Assembly: GCA_014379905.1 (NCBI GenBank)
Contig: JACMKX010000172.1
Location: 28,312 to 92,311 of the forward strand
DNA length: 64,000 nucleotides
Origin: Ferruginibacter sp.
Lineage (GTDB): Bacteria > Bacteroidota > Bacteroidia > Chitinophagales > Chitinophagaceae
Direction: 5' to 3'
Positions 10,001 through 17,425 of the stretch are shown one piece after another. The stretch's first letter is position 1. Every line of letters begins with the position of its first letter. Under the pieces are notes generated by a model, which was not told the DNA's origin, ran no database searches, and was given only the letters and a program-made list of their open reading frames with translations. A program made the translations under genes and the position numbers.

Positions 10001-11419
10001 CTGGTTATTGGAATTTCCGAACCAAATATTTTACCCCTTGCCAATGCGGGCCTGGATAGGCTGGTTCACCTGCCACCCAATACAACTACCTTAAACGGCA
10101 GTGGGTCTTTTGATGCGGATGGAACCATTGTTTCTTATAAATGGCGAAAATTTTCCGGTCCGTCCATGTTATTTTCCAATGATGCCGTTGCCAATCCTTC
10201 TGTCAATTCATTAACTTATGGAGTTTATTCTTTTGAATTGCTGGTAACCGACAACAAAGGCGCCATCGCAAAAGACACCATGGTATTAACAGTGAATAAT
10301 CCACCCGTTGCAAATGCAGGTGCCAATGGCAGCATTACTTTACCCACCAATAGCGTGGTATTAAATGGAAGCGCTTCCACAGATGTAGACGGATCCATCA
10401 GCTCCTACAGCTGGAGTAAAATAAGCGGAGGAGAGGCCACGATAAGCACAGCATCATCTGCACAAACACAAGGTAGTTTTTCCGCCGCCGGGGCTTATCG
10501 ATTCGAACTAACGGTTACGGATAATCGTGGAAGTTCAACAAAAGACACTGTTGACATAACCGTATTGCCGGCAGCTGGTGTAATATCCAAAACTTTCAGG
10601 GTAAATATTTTTGGTGGCACTAATCCTTATAATAATGCGCAATGGAATAACTGGAACGTTGTAAGTTCATTAACCAGTGCTAAATTTAACTATGACGATG
10701 GTACAGCCAGTAATGTTAATGCCGCACTTACTGCTTACGGGTTGATTGCAGATAACGGTGCTAACTACGCAGCAGCAGCTGCCGCTTCCCCTCCTGCCAT
10801 ACTACGCTATGCTTCTGCCAATACAAGTTATCGTACCCTTACTTTTAGCGGTATGAGCAATACAAAAACCTATAACCTGGAATTTTATGGCAGCAGGGCA
10901 AATATCGGTAACAGTTCTATATTCCAGGTAGGGAACAGGTACGATACTATTTCTACAGACAACAACCTGAACGATGTTGCCAGGTTTACCAATGTGGTAC
11001 CGGATAACAACGGGAGAATCGTAGTTACCATTAGCCGGATAGGAACGTGGAATTACTTATCAGGTTTTGTTGTAACAGAAAATTCCCTCGCTTCTTTTGC
11101 AAGAACTACTTACACCGGCAATGAAACAGCAGCAGCAATTATTCCGCAGGAAACAGCACCTGCCGCAAATGATATATTCTCTGTTCATCCCAATCCGGCA
11201 ACCAATTTTGTTTATATAAATATCCCCCAACCTGTTGCAGGATCCTATAAAGTAATTGTAGTTAATATGAACGGTAAAATAGTATTACAGAAAACCGGAG
11301 TAAAAAACTATGCTGTTTATATAGATAGGATTGATGTCAGCCATTTACCTAAAGGAATGTATTCGCTCAAATTATCTTACAGCAACAAAACTGAAAGCAT
11401 AAACGTAGTTAAATTATAG
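7094..11419 (+). CDS. Giant secreted T9SS protein: esterase, PKD domains and SGNH hydrolase
   Basis: About 1441 residues. The start is set at MKNSFTILL, which gives a clean signal peptide ending AGAQ; the open frame extends 13 codons further to a TTG. Domains in order: (1) an alpha/beta-hydrolase of the PHB-depolymerase/feruloyl-esterase type, about 25-270, with nucleophile motif GISAGG (near 142), Asp in NTNDGTVP and His in AHECW; (2) a PKD-type domain, about 275-365; (3) a beta-sandwich-like domain, about 370-560; (4) PKD, about 575-670; (5) an SGNH/GDSL hydrolase, about 680-880, with GSS block, PSND block and DGVH block (near 854); (6) three more PKD-type domains; (7) a WNNWN...NYLSGF module shared with the next gene; (8) a T9SS type A sorting domain, last ~80 residues, beginning SVHPNPATN. 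Probably exported across the outer membrane and attached to the surface or released. Two esterase folds suggest deacylation of a polysaccharide or polymer; the substrate is unknown. Confidence 0.88.
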   Translation: MKNSFTILLSILLSVAAGAQTQTPVYLSQTITNAGSNGFYRYLPADYATSTKSYPLIIWVHGAGQLGQGNAADLPKVLEWGLPKIISEGGFPSSFTVDGTGHSFIVISPQFTGWPSGVNVGAMINYVSNNYRVDAERIYLMGISAGGGGIWDYASMSVANSDRVAAMIPFCGTLAPNQTLAGRIAASKMPIWAFHNTNDGTVPVAHSRNWVNYINSYIPAPSPAAKLTEFPVQSNNAVIAHECWSLATLPSYKPQGINIYEWLLQYKRRTTIVNAAPVAKAGNDTSVVLPATVNLNGYASTDADGTIAIYRWRKISGPATHSFSDSTAANTVLGNLSPGTYQFELRVTDNGGATATDNITVNVYAAFSPGAMQRVLIDVGAGSTTGSPTNGLFWNNITDARAGIRVSNAVTTVNLPSGINVQVVNRLDGTYSTSSNGMATGNTTGIVGDYPATATTDLALIHSSATNGTWRIYGMSASKVYTIKFWGSRTNTTAQRTAEIKRADETTWKSYNATNNTNVNNAAVFIISGQTTMDFNIRTRSGSDFSALGVIDISFGDEGPGGPVDPPPNIAPVANAGPGITIQLPADSVLLNGCASSDPEGAALKFKWSKISGPAGFQIVNDTLCQVRIRGLLVGTYQFELAVADTGNLVAKDTVDIVVQSVNQPWPPVYPALCNEPYKIVILGSSTAYGTGASPIDSSWARKLARYITLQNAASTIVNLGLGGYNSYHVMPTGTTPPTNRPFPVDTTHNITKALSLNPKAIIVNLPSNDIAFGVPVAEVKANFEILFAKADSAKVPVWFTTTQPRNNLSPSEKAMQVELKNWILQRFGNKAVDFWTGIATATDSIATPYSAGDGVHVNNAGHHLFFRRLVDEKIWDSICLRKNAAPVAAAGNDVAITGTSANIQLNGNGSYDPEGATLTYSWTIISGGTGGSFNNNAIVNPVFNSGTTGQYSIVLSVTDNNQLSATDTLVIGISEPNILPLANAGLDRLVHLPPNTTTLNGSGSFDADGTIVSYKWRKFSGPSMLFSNDAVANPSVNSLTYGVYSFELLVTDNKGAIAKDTMVLTVNNPPVANAGANGSITLPTNSVVLNGSASTDVDGSISSYSWSKISGGEATISTASSAQTQGSFSAAGAYRFELTVTDNRGSSTKDTVDITVLPAAGVISKTFRVNIFGGTNPYNNAQWNNWNVVSSLTSAKFNYDDGTASNVNAALTAYGLIADNGANYAAAAAASPPAILRYASANTSYRTLTFSGMSNTKTYNLEFYGSRANIGNSSIFQVGNRYDTISTDNNLNDVARFTNVVPDNNGRIVVTISRIGTWNYLSGFVVTENSLASFARTTYTGNETAAAIIPQETAPAANDIFSVHPNPATNFVYINIPQPVAGSYKVIVVNMNGKIVLQKTGVKNYAVYIDRIDVSHLPKGMYSLKLSYSNKTESINVVKL

Positions 11420-11437
11420 TTTGTTATCAATTGTAGT

Positions 11438-11480
11438 AAAGTGTTAGCGGCTCCTAAAGGAACCTTTAACACTTTTTTTT
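11438..11480 (+). terminator. Rho-independent terminator
   Basis: The stem AAAGTGTTA...TAACACTTT extends inward with partial pairing (ggctcct/aggaacc) and is followed by a run of eight T. It lies about 20 bases after the stop codon of the esterase/SGNH gene. Confidence 0.8.
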
Positions 11481-11853
11481 ATTGTAATATATTTTAAAAT
11501 ATAATTTTTTGTAACAGTCAATTTAACGGTTAAGTGTAGACGAAAATCTGTTAGATAATTGTTATTGTAAAATTTGTGTTATACGTAATATGTTTATAAT
11601 AAACTTCTATTTTGTAGAATAAGGATACATTAAAAATTTGCATTCTTTATAATCAGCAATGGCATAAAATAAATTTTATATTCTATTTTTTTTACAAACA
11701 AATATTACGTCATGTGTACTTTAAATTATACTACAAGAGATGCATTTCAGCGGCTACATTTTTGTTTACTATAATATCTTCTCTTTGTGCTCAATCTGAC
11801 TTACCATCAGGGCAACACCTAACTCACAGATCTAATATCTAAAAAGCTAATCA
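11481..11853. other. AT-rich intergenic region (373 bp) between the two giant hydrolase genes
   Basis: Very AT-rich. The first 220 bases show no gene or repeat that I can recognise. The last 140 bases contain a short open frame with signal-peptide-like features (11714-11842). A promoter for the downstream gene is expected here, but I could not pick one with confidence. Confidence 0.5.
11714..11842 (+). CDS. Candidate 42-residue secreted peptide or leftover signal-peptide sequence
   Basis: Starting from GTG, the frame encodes a positively charged N-terminus (VYFKLYYKR), a hydrophobic core (CISAATFLFTIISS) and a signal-peptidase-like site LCA-QS, then 15 polar residues to a stop 12 bases before the next gene's ATG. 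This resembles the first 40 residues of a secreted Bacteroidota protein. It may be a real small peptide, a leader ORF, or the remnant of a displaced N-terminus. The next gene has its own good signal peptide. Composition is the only support. Confidence 0.25.
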   Translation: MYFKLYYKRCISAATFLFTIISSLCAQSDLPSGQHLTHRSNI

Positions 11854-14800
11854 ATGAAAAACCTGACCAGGAAGGCCTGTGCACTTCTATGTGCGCTCAC
11901 ATGTTTCTTATTCTCAAATGTTGTTTACAGCCAGCAATCGCTTACACAGATCAATGGATGGAATGCTTACGTTCACCTGCCGGCCAATTACAGCAGCACT
12001 ACTACCAGTTATCCAACTATTGTATTTTTCCCGGGTTTGGGAGAAGTGGGAACAAATGCTGCGGCATTGATCTCTAATGGTCCGGGTGCCTACATAGCAC
12101 AAGGCTGGAACGGTAATGTGTCAGTAAATGGCAATACGGTTGAATTCATTGTTATCAGTATTCAGCCTCCTTCTGCTTACCCGGGCGAAACATCAATCAA
12201 CGATAAAATACAAAAGATAAAATCGCTTTACAGGGTTGACAATAATAAATTGTACCTCACTGGTCTTTCTCATGGTGGCTGGTGTAGCAATACATTTGTT
12301 ACCGGCGATGCTTATGGCGGACCTTATAATTATGCATCGCAGGTTGCTGCGGTGGTAGAAGTTCAAGGGGTGATACCCGATGATAACGCACCTTATCCTA
12401 ATCTCTTTGATAATTTCGCCAACTCCGGTGGAAGGTTACTGGGTTTTGAACAGGCATATGATAACCGTGGCATGCCTACGAGGATCAATCGTATGAATGC
12501 AACAAAACCTAATTCTGGTATTTATGTACAAACAAGTTTTGGTGGTGGTGGTCACTGCTGCTGGAACCAGTTTTATGGTGGCCAGGGAGTACAACCAGGT
12601 AATTTTATGCTGGATGGTATAAACCAGAATTTATACCAATGGCTTGCACGCCAATCAAGAGGTACTGCAATTCCACCTCCGCCTGCTAACCAGGCACCTG
12701 CTGCCAATGCCGGGGCAGATAGATCAATTACTTTACCTGCTTCTTCTTTAACATTGAGTGGAAGTGGAACAGATGCAGACGGAACGATTACAGCTTATCA
12801 ATGGACAAAAATTTCCGGTACAGGCGGAACTATTGTTAGCTCCAACAGTGCTTCAACAAATATTACAGGTTTAACGCAGGGTTCTTATACATTCCAGTTA
12901 AAGGTTACAGATAATACCGGCGCTGTTGCAACGGATAATATTGTTGTAATAGTAAATGCAGCAGCCAACGCTGCGCCAACTGCTAATGCCGGTGCTGACC
13001 AAACAATGGCTTTACCTGCCAATTTTTTAACTTGGGCTGGTACGGGTGCAGATCCTGACGGCTCTATTGCATCCTATCAATGGACAAAAGTTTCCGGAAC
13101 CGGGGGAACACTTACTTCAGCAGGCGCCTCTATATCTATTGCGGGTTTAACGCAGGGTTCTTATACCTACCAGTTAAAAGTAACAGACAATGCTGGTGCT
13201 ATTGCAACCGATAACATTCTTATTACCGTAAATGCCGCTGCGCAAGCACCACCAGCACCGGTTACATGCAACAACAATGTACCCGTGGTACATATGCTTA
13301 CACAAACGGGTCCTGGCGAAATTTACAGGCCCAATGGCAGTGCATGGAAAGGTGGCGACACCGTTAAAATAACCGGAACATCTTACTCAGTAATTGAATT
13401 TAATAACATAGCAGGTGATCCTTGCAGGCCGATCGTTATTATGCCGCTTACCAGGGTAACAACTCCTGTATTTAGAATAAAAGGCAATAGCCGTTATTTA
13501 AAAATATGGGGTGGTAACACACAGTATGGTATTAAGGTAAATGGTGGTCCAATGGCTATTACGAGCGCTCATCATATTGAAGTGGATAATGTAGAAGCTA
13601 CAGGTGGCAGTACAGGCGTGTATTGCAAACAAGATGTGGTGTATGCAGATCCAATGACATGGAACCCCAATTACCGCATGACCAAATTAACTTTCAAAAA
13701 CATGTGGATACATGATATTGACGGCGAAGGAATGTATGTGGGTATTACGCAACCAAGCGGGCTAACGGTTAGGAGTACATGGAGTGGTTTGGATACCGTA
13801 ATCGTGCCAATACGCCTGGACAGTGTTGAAATAAGTAACAATATAGTGGAGCGTTGCACATGGGATGCGATCCAATTATCAAATGCAAGGTATGGCAATA
13901 AAATATTTGGCAATACCGTAAGAGATTATGGCACCATCAACATGAGCAGCCAGCAGGCAGGTATCATTTTAGGTGGTAATACAAATGGCGATATTTATAA
14001 CAACACTATTACAAGGGGAACTGGTAATGGTATTGAAGCTTTTGGTTTTGGTGTGATCAATATCTATGGAAATACACTGGATAGCTGTGGCTACGATGGA
14101 AGAACCAATGCCAACGGAACACAGGGTCAGCAACCGATTTATGCCAGCGATTTTTTAAATGGCGTGGAAATAAATCCAAAGCAAACGATCAATGTATATG
14201 GCAATGCAGTAAATCGTCCTTTAAATTCAGGAGGTATATTTATTGCTGGTTATTATAATAACTCTTTCCCGTCAACAGCGTATAATAATACATTCTGTAT
14301 TCCTAATGCGCCGGCCAACTGGCAAAATACTTACCTCAAATTGAATGTTGCAGGAAGTACAAACACCAATAATACACTTTCCTGCTCAGGAACTACCCCT
14401 CCGGCTAATACGCCTCCAACGGCCAATGCAGGTGCAGATGTAACTATTACAATGCCCGTAACAAGCGTTACTTTAAGTGGCGGCGGTACAGATATCGGGG
14501 GTAGTATAACTGCTTACAGCTGGACAAAAATTTCTGGTGCTACGGCTACTATTGCTGCTGCAACAAGTGCATCTACTTTGGTAAATGGTTTGGTACAGGG
14601 AGTGTATAAATTCGAGTTGAGGGTAACGGACAATGGTGGCCTTACGGCAAAAGATACAATGCAGGTTACTGTAAATGCGGCGGGTGTTACTTTGTTGCCG
14701 GCGGTTAACCCGGCCAATACGGTAAACGGCCTGGATTATAAATATTATGAAGGTAGCTGGAGCGTGTTACCGGCCTTTGCATCCCTTACACCGGTAAAAA

Positions 14801-16278
14801 CAGGAACAGTTAATAATTTTGATATCAGCGTAGCAAACAGGACAGACCTGATTGGCTTTAGTTTTACAGGTTTTGTTACCGTACCTGCTGATGGGGTGTA
14901 TACTTTTTATACCACATCTGATGATGGAAGCAAACTGCTGATAGATAATGTAACTGTTGTAAACAATGATGGCCTGCATGCTGCACAGGAAAAATCAGGC
15001 ACTATCGGTTTAAAAGCAGGTAAACATGCTATCACTGGTTTATTCTTTGAACAGGGCGGCGGTGAAATATTTACTGTAAGCTACGAGGGTGTTGGTGTAG
15101 GCAAACAAACCATTCCTTCTTCCGCTCTGTACAGGATATCGGTTGCCAACAATGCGCCGGTTGCCAATGCAGGAACCAGCCAGAATATCACCACTACTTC
15201 GGTAACCCTATCGGGTTCGGGTACGGATAGTGATGGCACTATTGCCGGTTATAACTGGATAAAAACAGCAGGCCCCGATGGCATTAGTTTCAGCAATGCA
15301 AATGCTGCATCTACTACTGTTTCCGGACTGGTGCAGGGTACTTACCAGTTTCAACTTACCGTAACGGATAATGCCGGCGCTACCGCAACAGCTTCTACGC
15401 AGGTTGTTGTAACACTTGCCGGAACTACTGCAAAAATTATTCGCGTCAATGTTTTTGGCGGTAGTAACCCGTTCACTGACACAAAATGGAACAACTGGAA
15501 TATTGCTGGTGCTGCCAACAGCAGTAACTTTTTATACGAGGACAGAACTACGAGTACCATAAAAGCGTCGCTTGCAGGAGATATAATGGTGGTTGATAAC
15601 GGTACCGGTTATGCGCCGGGAGCTACCACACCGGCTTCAGCGGTACTGCGTTATAATTCTGCCTCTACCAGCCAGAGAGACCTGACTATTAAAGGACTGA
15701 ATCCTGCAAAAAAGTATACCATCGAATTTTATGCAAGCAGGAAATCATCAGGTAATAAAACTTTGTTTATTATCGGCAACAGGCAGGATACCATCAACAC
15801 AGATAACAATACAAATGATTACGCACGTTTCAGCGATATCATTTCTGATGCTGGTGGAAATGTAACGGTGAACATCAGCAGGATCGGTGTGTGGAATTAC
15901 CTTGCCGGGTTCAGTATTATTGAACAGGAAGCTGCTTCATTTGCAAGGGGCACGGAACCAACTGCAACCCAACAGCCAATGAAAGAGGTTTATAAGGGGG
16001 AAGATATTGTTGAAATGAACGGCAATACCGTTTCTGTTTATCCAAATCCTTTCCAGGCTGCCTTTAAAGTTCAGCTCAATAACAGAACATCAGGTGAATT
16101 TGTTTTGAAATTAGCCACACAGTCAGGACAAAATGTTTTCTATAAAAAAGTAAATAAAGCAGCTGCGTCTTTTGTAGAAACTATCAATGTAAGCAATCTT
16201 GCTGCCGGTACCTATGTGTTGCAGATCATATCTGTGGCCACAGGAAACCAGACAGTACATAAGGTTATAAAAAATTAA
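11854..16278 (+). CDS. Giant secreted T9SS protein: esterase, PKD domains, beta-helix and PA14
   Basis: 1474 residues with a signal peptide ending VVYSQ. Domains in order: an alpha/beta-hydrolase of the PHB-depolymerase type, about 27-270, with nucleophile motif GLSHGG (near 136-141) and a likely catalytic His in GGGHCCW; two PKD-type domains, about 280-465; a right-handed parallel beta-helix, about 475-845, with repeated N-x-I/T-x-N-N-x-I turns as in pectate-lyase-like folds; a PKD domain, about 855-945; a PA14 domain, about 950-1095, with YTFYTTSDDGSKLLID; another PKD domain; the WNNWN...NYLAGF module shared with the preceding gene, about 1195-1365; and a T9SS type A domain starting VSVYPNPF. 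PA14 and PKD domains commonly bind glycans, and beta-helix domains commonly cleave or bind polysaccharides, so a surface polysaccharide-processing enzyme is likely. The exact substrate cannot be read from the sequence. Confidence 0.87.
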   Translation: MKNLTRKACALLCALTCFLFSNVVYSQQSLTQINGWNAYVHLPANYSSTTTSYPTIVFFPGLGEVGTNAAALISNGPGAYIAQGWNGNVSVNGNTVEFIVISIQPPSAYPGETSINDKIQKIKSLYRVDNNKLYLTGLSHGGWCSNTFVTGDAYGGPYNYASQVAAVVEVQGVIPDDNAPYPNLFDNFANSGGRLLGFEQAYDNRGMPTRINRMNATKPNSGIYVQTSFGGGGHCCWNQFYGGQGVQPGNFMLDGINQNLYQWLARQSRGTAIPPPPANQAPAANAGADRSITLPASSLTLSGSGTDADGTITAYQWTKISGTGGTIVSSNSASTNITGLTQGSYTFQLKVTDNTGAVATDNIVVIVNAAANAAPTANAGADQTMALPANFLTWAGTGADPDGSIASYQWTKVSGTGGTLTSAGASISIAGLTQGSYTYQLKVTDNAGAIATDNILITVNAAAQAPPAPVTCNNNVPVVHMLTQTGPGEIYRPNGSAWKGGDTVKITGTSYSVIEFNNIAGDPCRPIVIMPLTRVTTPVFRIKGNSRYLKIWGGNTQYGIKVNGGPMAITSAHHIEVDNVEATGGSTGVYCKQDVVYADPMTWNPNYRMTKLTFKNMWIHDIDGEGMYVGITQPSGLTVRSTWSGLDTVIVPIRLDSVEISNNIVERCTWDAIQLSNARYGNKIFGNTVRDYGTINMSSQQAGIILGGNTNGDIYNNTITRGTGNGIEAFGFGVINIYGNTLDSCGYDGRTNANGTQGQQPIYASDFLNGVEINPKQTINVYGNAVNRPLNSGGIFIAGYYNNSFPSTAYNNTFCIPNAPANWQNTYLKLNVAGSTNTNNTLSCSGTTPPANTPPTANAGADVTITMPVTSVTLSGGGTDIGGSITAYSWTKISGATATIAAATSASTLVNGLVQGVYKFELRVTDNGGLTAKDTMQVTVNAAGVTLLPAVNPANTVNGLDYKYYEGSWSVLPAFASLTPVKTGTVNNFDISVANRTDLIGFSFTGFVTVPADGVYTFYTTSDDGSKLLIDNVTVVNNDGLHAAQEKSGTIGLKAGKHAITGLFFEQGGGEIFTVSYEGVGVGKQTIPSSALYRISVANNAPVANAGTSQNITTTSVTLSGSGTDSDGTIAGYNWIKTAGPDGISFSNANAASTTVSGLVQGTYQFQLTVTDNAGATATASTQVVVTLAGTTAKIIRVNVFGGSNPFTDTKWNNWNIAGAANSSNFLYEDRTTSTIKASLAGDIMVVDNGTGYAPGATTPASAVLRYNSASTSQRDLTIKGLNPAKKYTIEFYASRKSSGNKTLFIIGNRQDTINTDNNTNDYARFSDIISDAGGNVTVNISRIGVWNYLAGFSIIEQEAASFARGTEPTATQQPMKEVYKGEDIVEMNGNTVSVYPNPFQAAFKVQLNNRTSGEFVLKLATQSGQNVFYKKVNKAAASFVETINVSNLAAGTYVLQIISVATGNQTVHKVIKN

Positions 16279-16300
16279 TGCCCTATCGGATCTGTTAAGA

Positions 16301-16330
16301 AAAGAGGATAGCAACAGCTATCCTCTTTTT
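16301..16330 (+). terminator. Rho-independent terminator, possibly bidirectional
   Basis: A perfect 12-bp stem (AAAGAGGATAGC / GCTATCCTCTTT) with an AACA loop and a following T run, about 20 bases after the stop codon of the beta-helix protein. The converging esterase gene ends at 16399, so the stem may serve both strands. Confidence 0.85.
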
Positions 16331-16359
16331 ATATTATTATTTTAAATCCGTTTTTGGGA

Positions 16360-16379
16360 AGCCTGTCGGCAGGCAGGCT
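16360..16379. repeat. Short GC-rich palindromic repeat (CTGCCGGCAGG family)
   Basis: AGCCTGTCGGCAGGCAGGCT forms a small hairpin between two convergent genes. Nearly the same core (CTACCGGCAGGCAGG) is found within the larger inverted repeat at 17216-17299. Confidence 0.5.
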
Positions 16380-16398
16380 CAAACTGGCATTGGTTGTT

Positions 16399-17130
16399 TT
16401 AAAATCTTGTTTCTAGGTAATGTGGCAACATGGCTCTCCATGTTGGCCAGTCATGGGTCCACTCTGGCCCCCATACATCTACTTCATGCGGAATGCCTTT
16501 GTTGTTGAGTATCATTGAAAATTTACGGGACGCTTCCGGATCTTCATAATTACCACTTCCGGTTAAAATATGAATGTGTTTGCTTTTGCGGATATTTTCC
16601 AGGAACCAGTTGTCTGATAAATTAGGAATATAATGGGTGGGCGAATTGAAATATACCTGCTCATCATAAAAACCTTTGCTGTATTCTGTAAGATCGTACA
16701 CACCACTCATAGCAATAACGCCATCAATAAGGTCGGGGCGTTTTAAAAATAAATTCATGCTGTGCAAAGCCCCAAAAGAAGCTCCGCACGTAATAATAGG
16801 CGTATCGGCTGATGTATTGGTTTTGATGAAAGGTATCACTTCGTCAAAAATATATTTATTGAACTGGTTTTGGCGAATGGCTTTGTGCTCTCCCTGCATC
16901 TCCTTGTTTAACCAGCTTTCATTGTTAATGCTGTTCACAGAAAATATGCGCAATTTGCCTGCGTCAACATAGGGGGCCAGTGTATCCAATAACTGGAATC
17001 TCTCATATTCCAGGTAATCTGCTGCTGCAGTAGGCACCAGTAACAAGGCAAAGCCGTAATAACCGTAGCAGGCAATAGGCATGTCTTTATCCAGCGAGTG
17101 GCTGTGCCATGAAAAAAGTTCTTTAGTCAT
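16399..17130 (-). CDS. Esterase-family alpha/beta hydrolase (FrmB/enterochelin-esterase-like)
   Basis: 243 residues when started at the ATG at 17130 (MTKELFSWHSHSL). The open frame continues 25 codons upstream, but that sequence looks non-coding. It resembles the 'putative esterase' family related to S-formylglutathione hydrolase and to mycolyltransferase folds. The nucleophile motif is CGASFGALHS (around residue 117), and a likely catalytic His is in EWTHDWPTW near the C-terminus. An Asp or Glu in GSGNYEDPE is a candidate third member. There is no signal peptide, so it is probably cytoplasmic. It is transcribed convergently with the preceding T9SS gene; a functional link is not evident. Confidence 0.75.
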   Translation of the reverse strand: MTKELFSWHSHSLDKDMPIACYGYYGFALLLVPTAAADYLEYERFQLLDTLAPYVDAGKLRIFSVNSINNESWLNKEMQGEHKAIRQNQFNKYIFDEVIPFIKTNTSADTPIITCGASFGALHSMNLFLKRPDLIDGVIAMSGVYDLTEYSKGFYDEQVYFNSPTHYIPNLSDNWFLENIRKSKHIHILTGSGNYEDPEASRKFSMILNNKGIPHEVDVWGPEWTHDWPTWRAMLPHYLETRF

Positions 17131-17215
17131 GTGTGTAAGTTTTTGGATTGCACAAATTATATCGAATTGAACGATTTCCCTATTTTTTTTTCGAAGTCGA
17201 AACAAGTCAATTTAG

Positions 17216-17299
17216 AACACGAATTATTAGCACGAACCTGCCTGCATAATTCGTGCAACCCGCCTACCGGCAGGCAGGTTCGTGCCTAAAATTCGTGTT
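17216..17299. repeat. Large inverted repeat, AATTCGTG family
   Basis: 29-base arms at 17216-17244 and 17271-17299 (AACACGAATT...CACGAACCTGCCTG and its complement) match except for about four positions and enclose a GC-rich centre (CCGCCTACCGG). The motif AATTCGTG also appears at 24031-24068, 31760-31772, 31858-31871 and 59609-59621. It lies between divergent genes (the esterase and the outer-membrane receptor). Confidence 0.7.
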
Positions 17300-17425
17300 A
17301 TTAAGTTGTAAATTTCGGACATCACTTATTCACCTCTTCCCCTTTCATATCACCCCATTGCATGTTGATACTATTTAAGTACGAACACATTCGTTAAATA
17401 TAGAGTTTTGATTCAAAGTATAATC

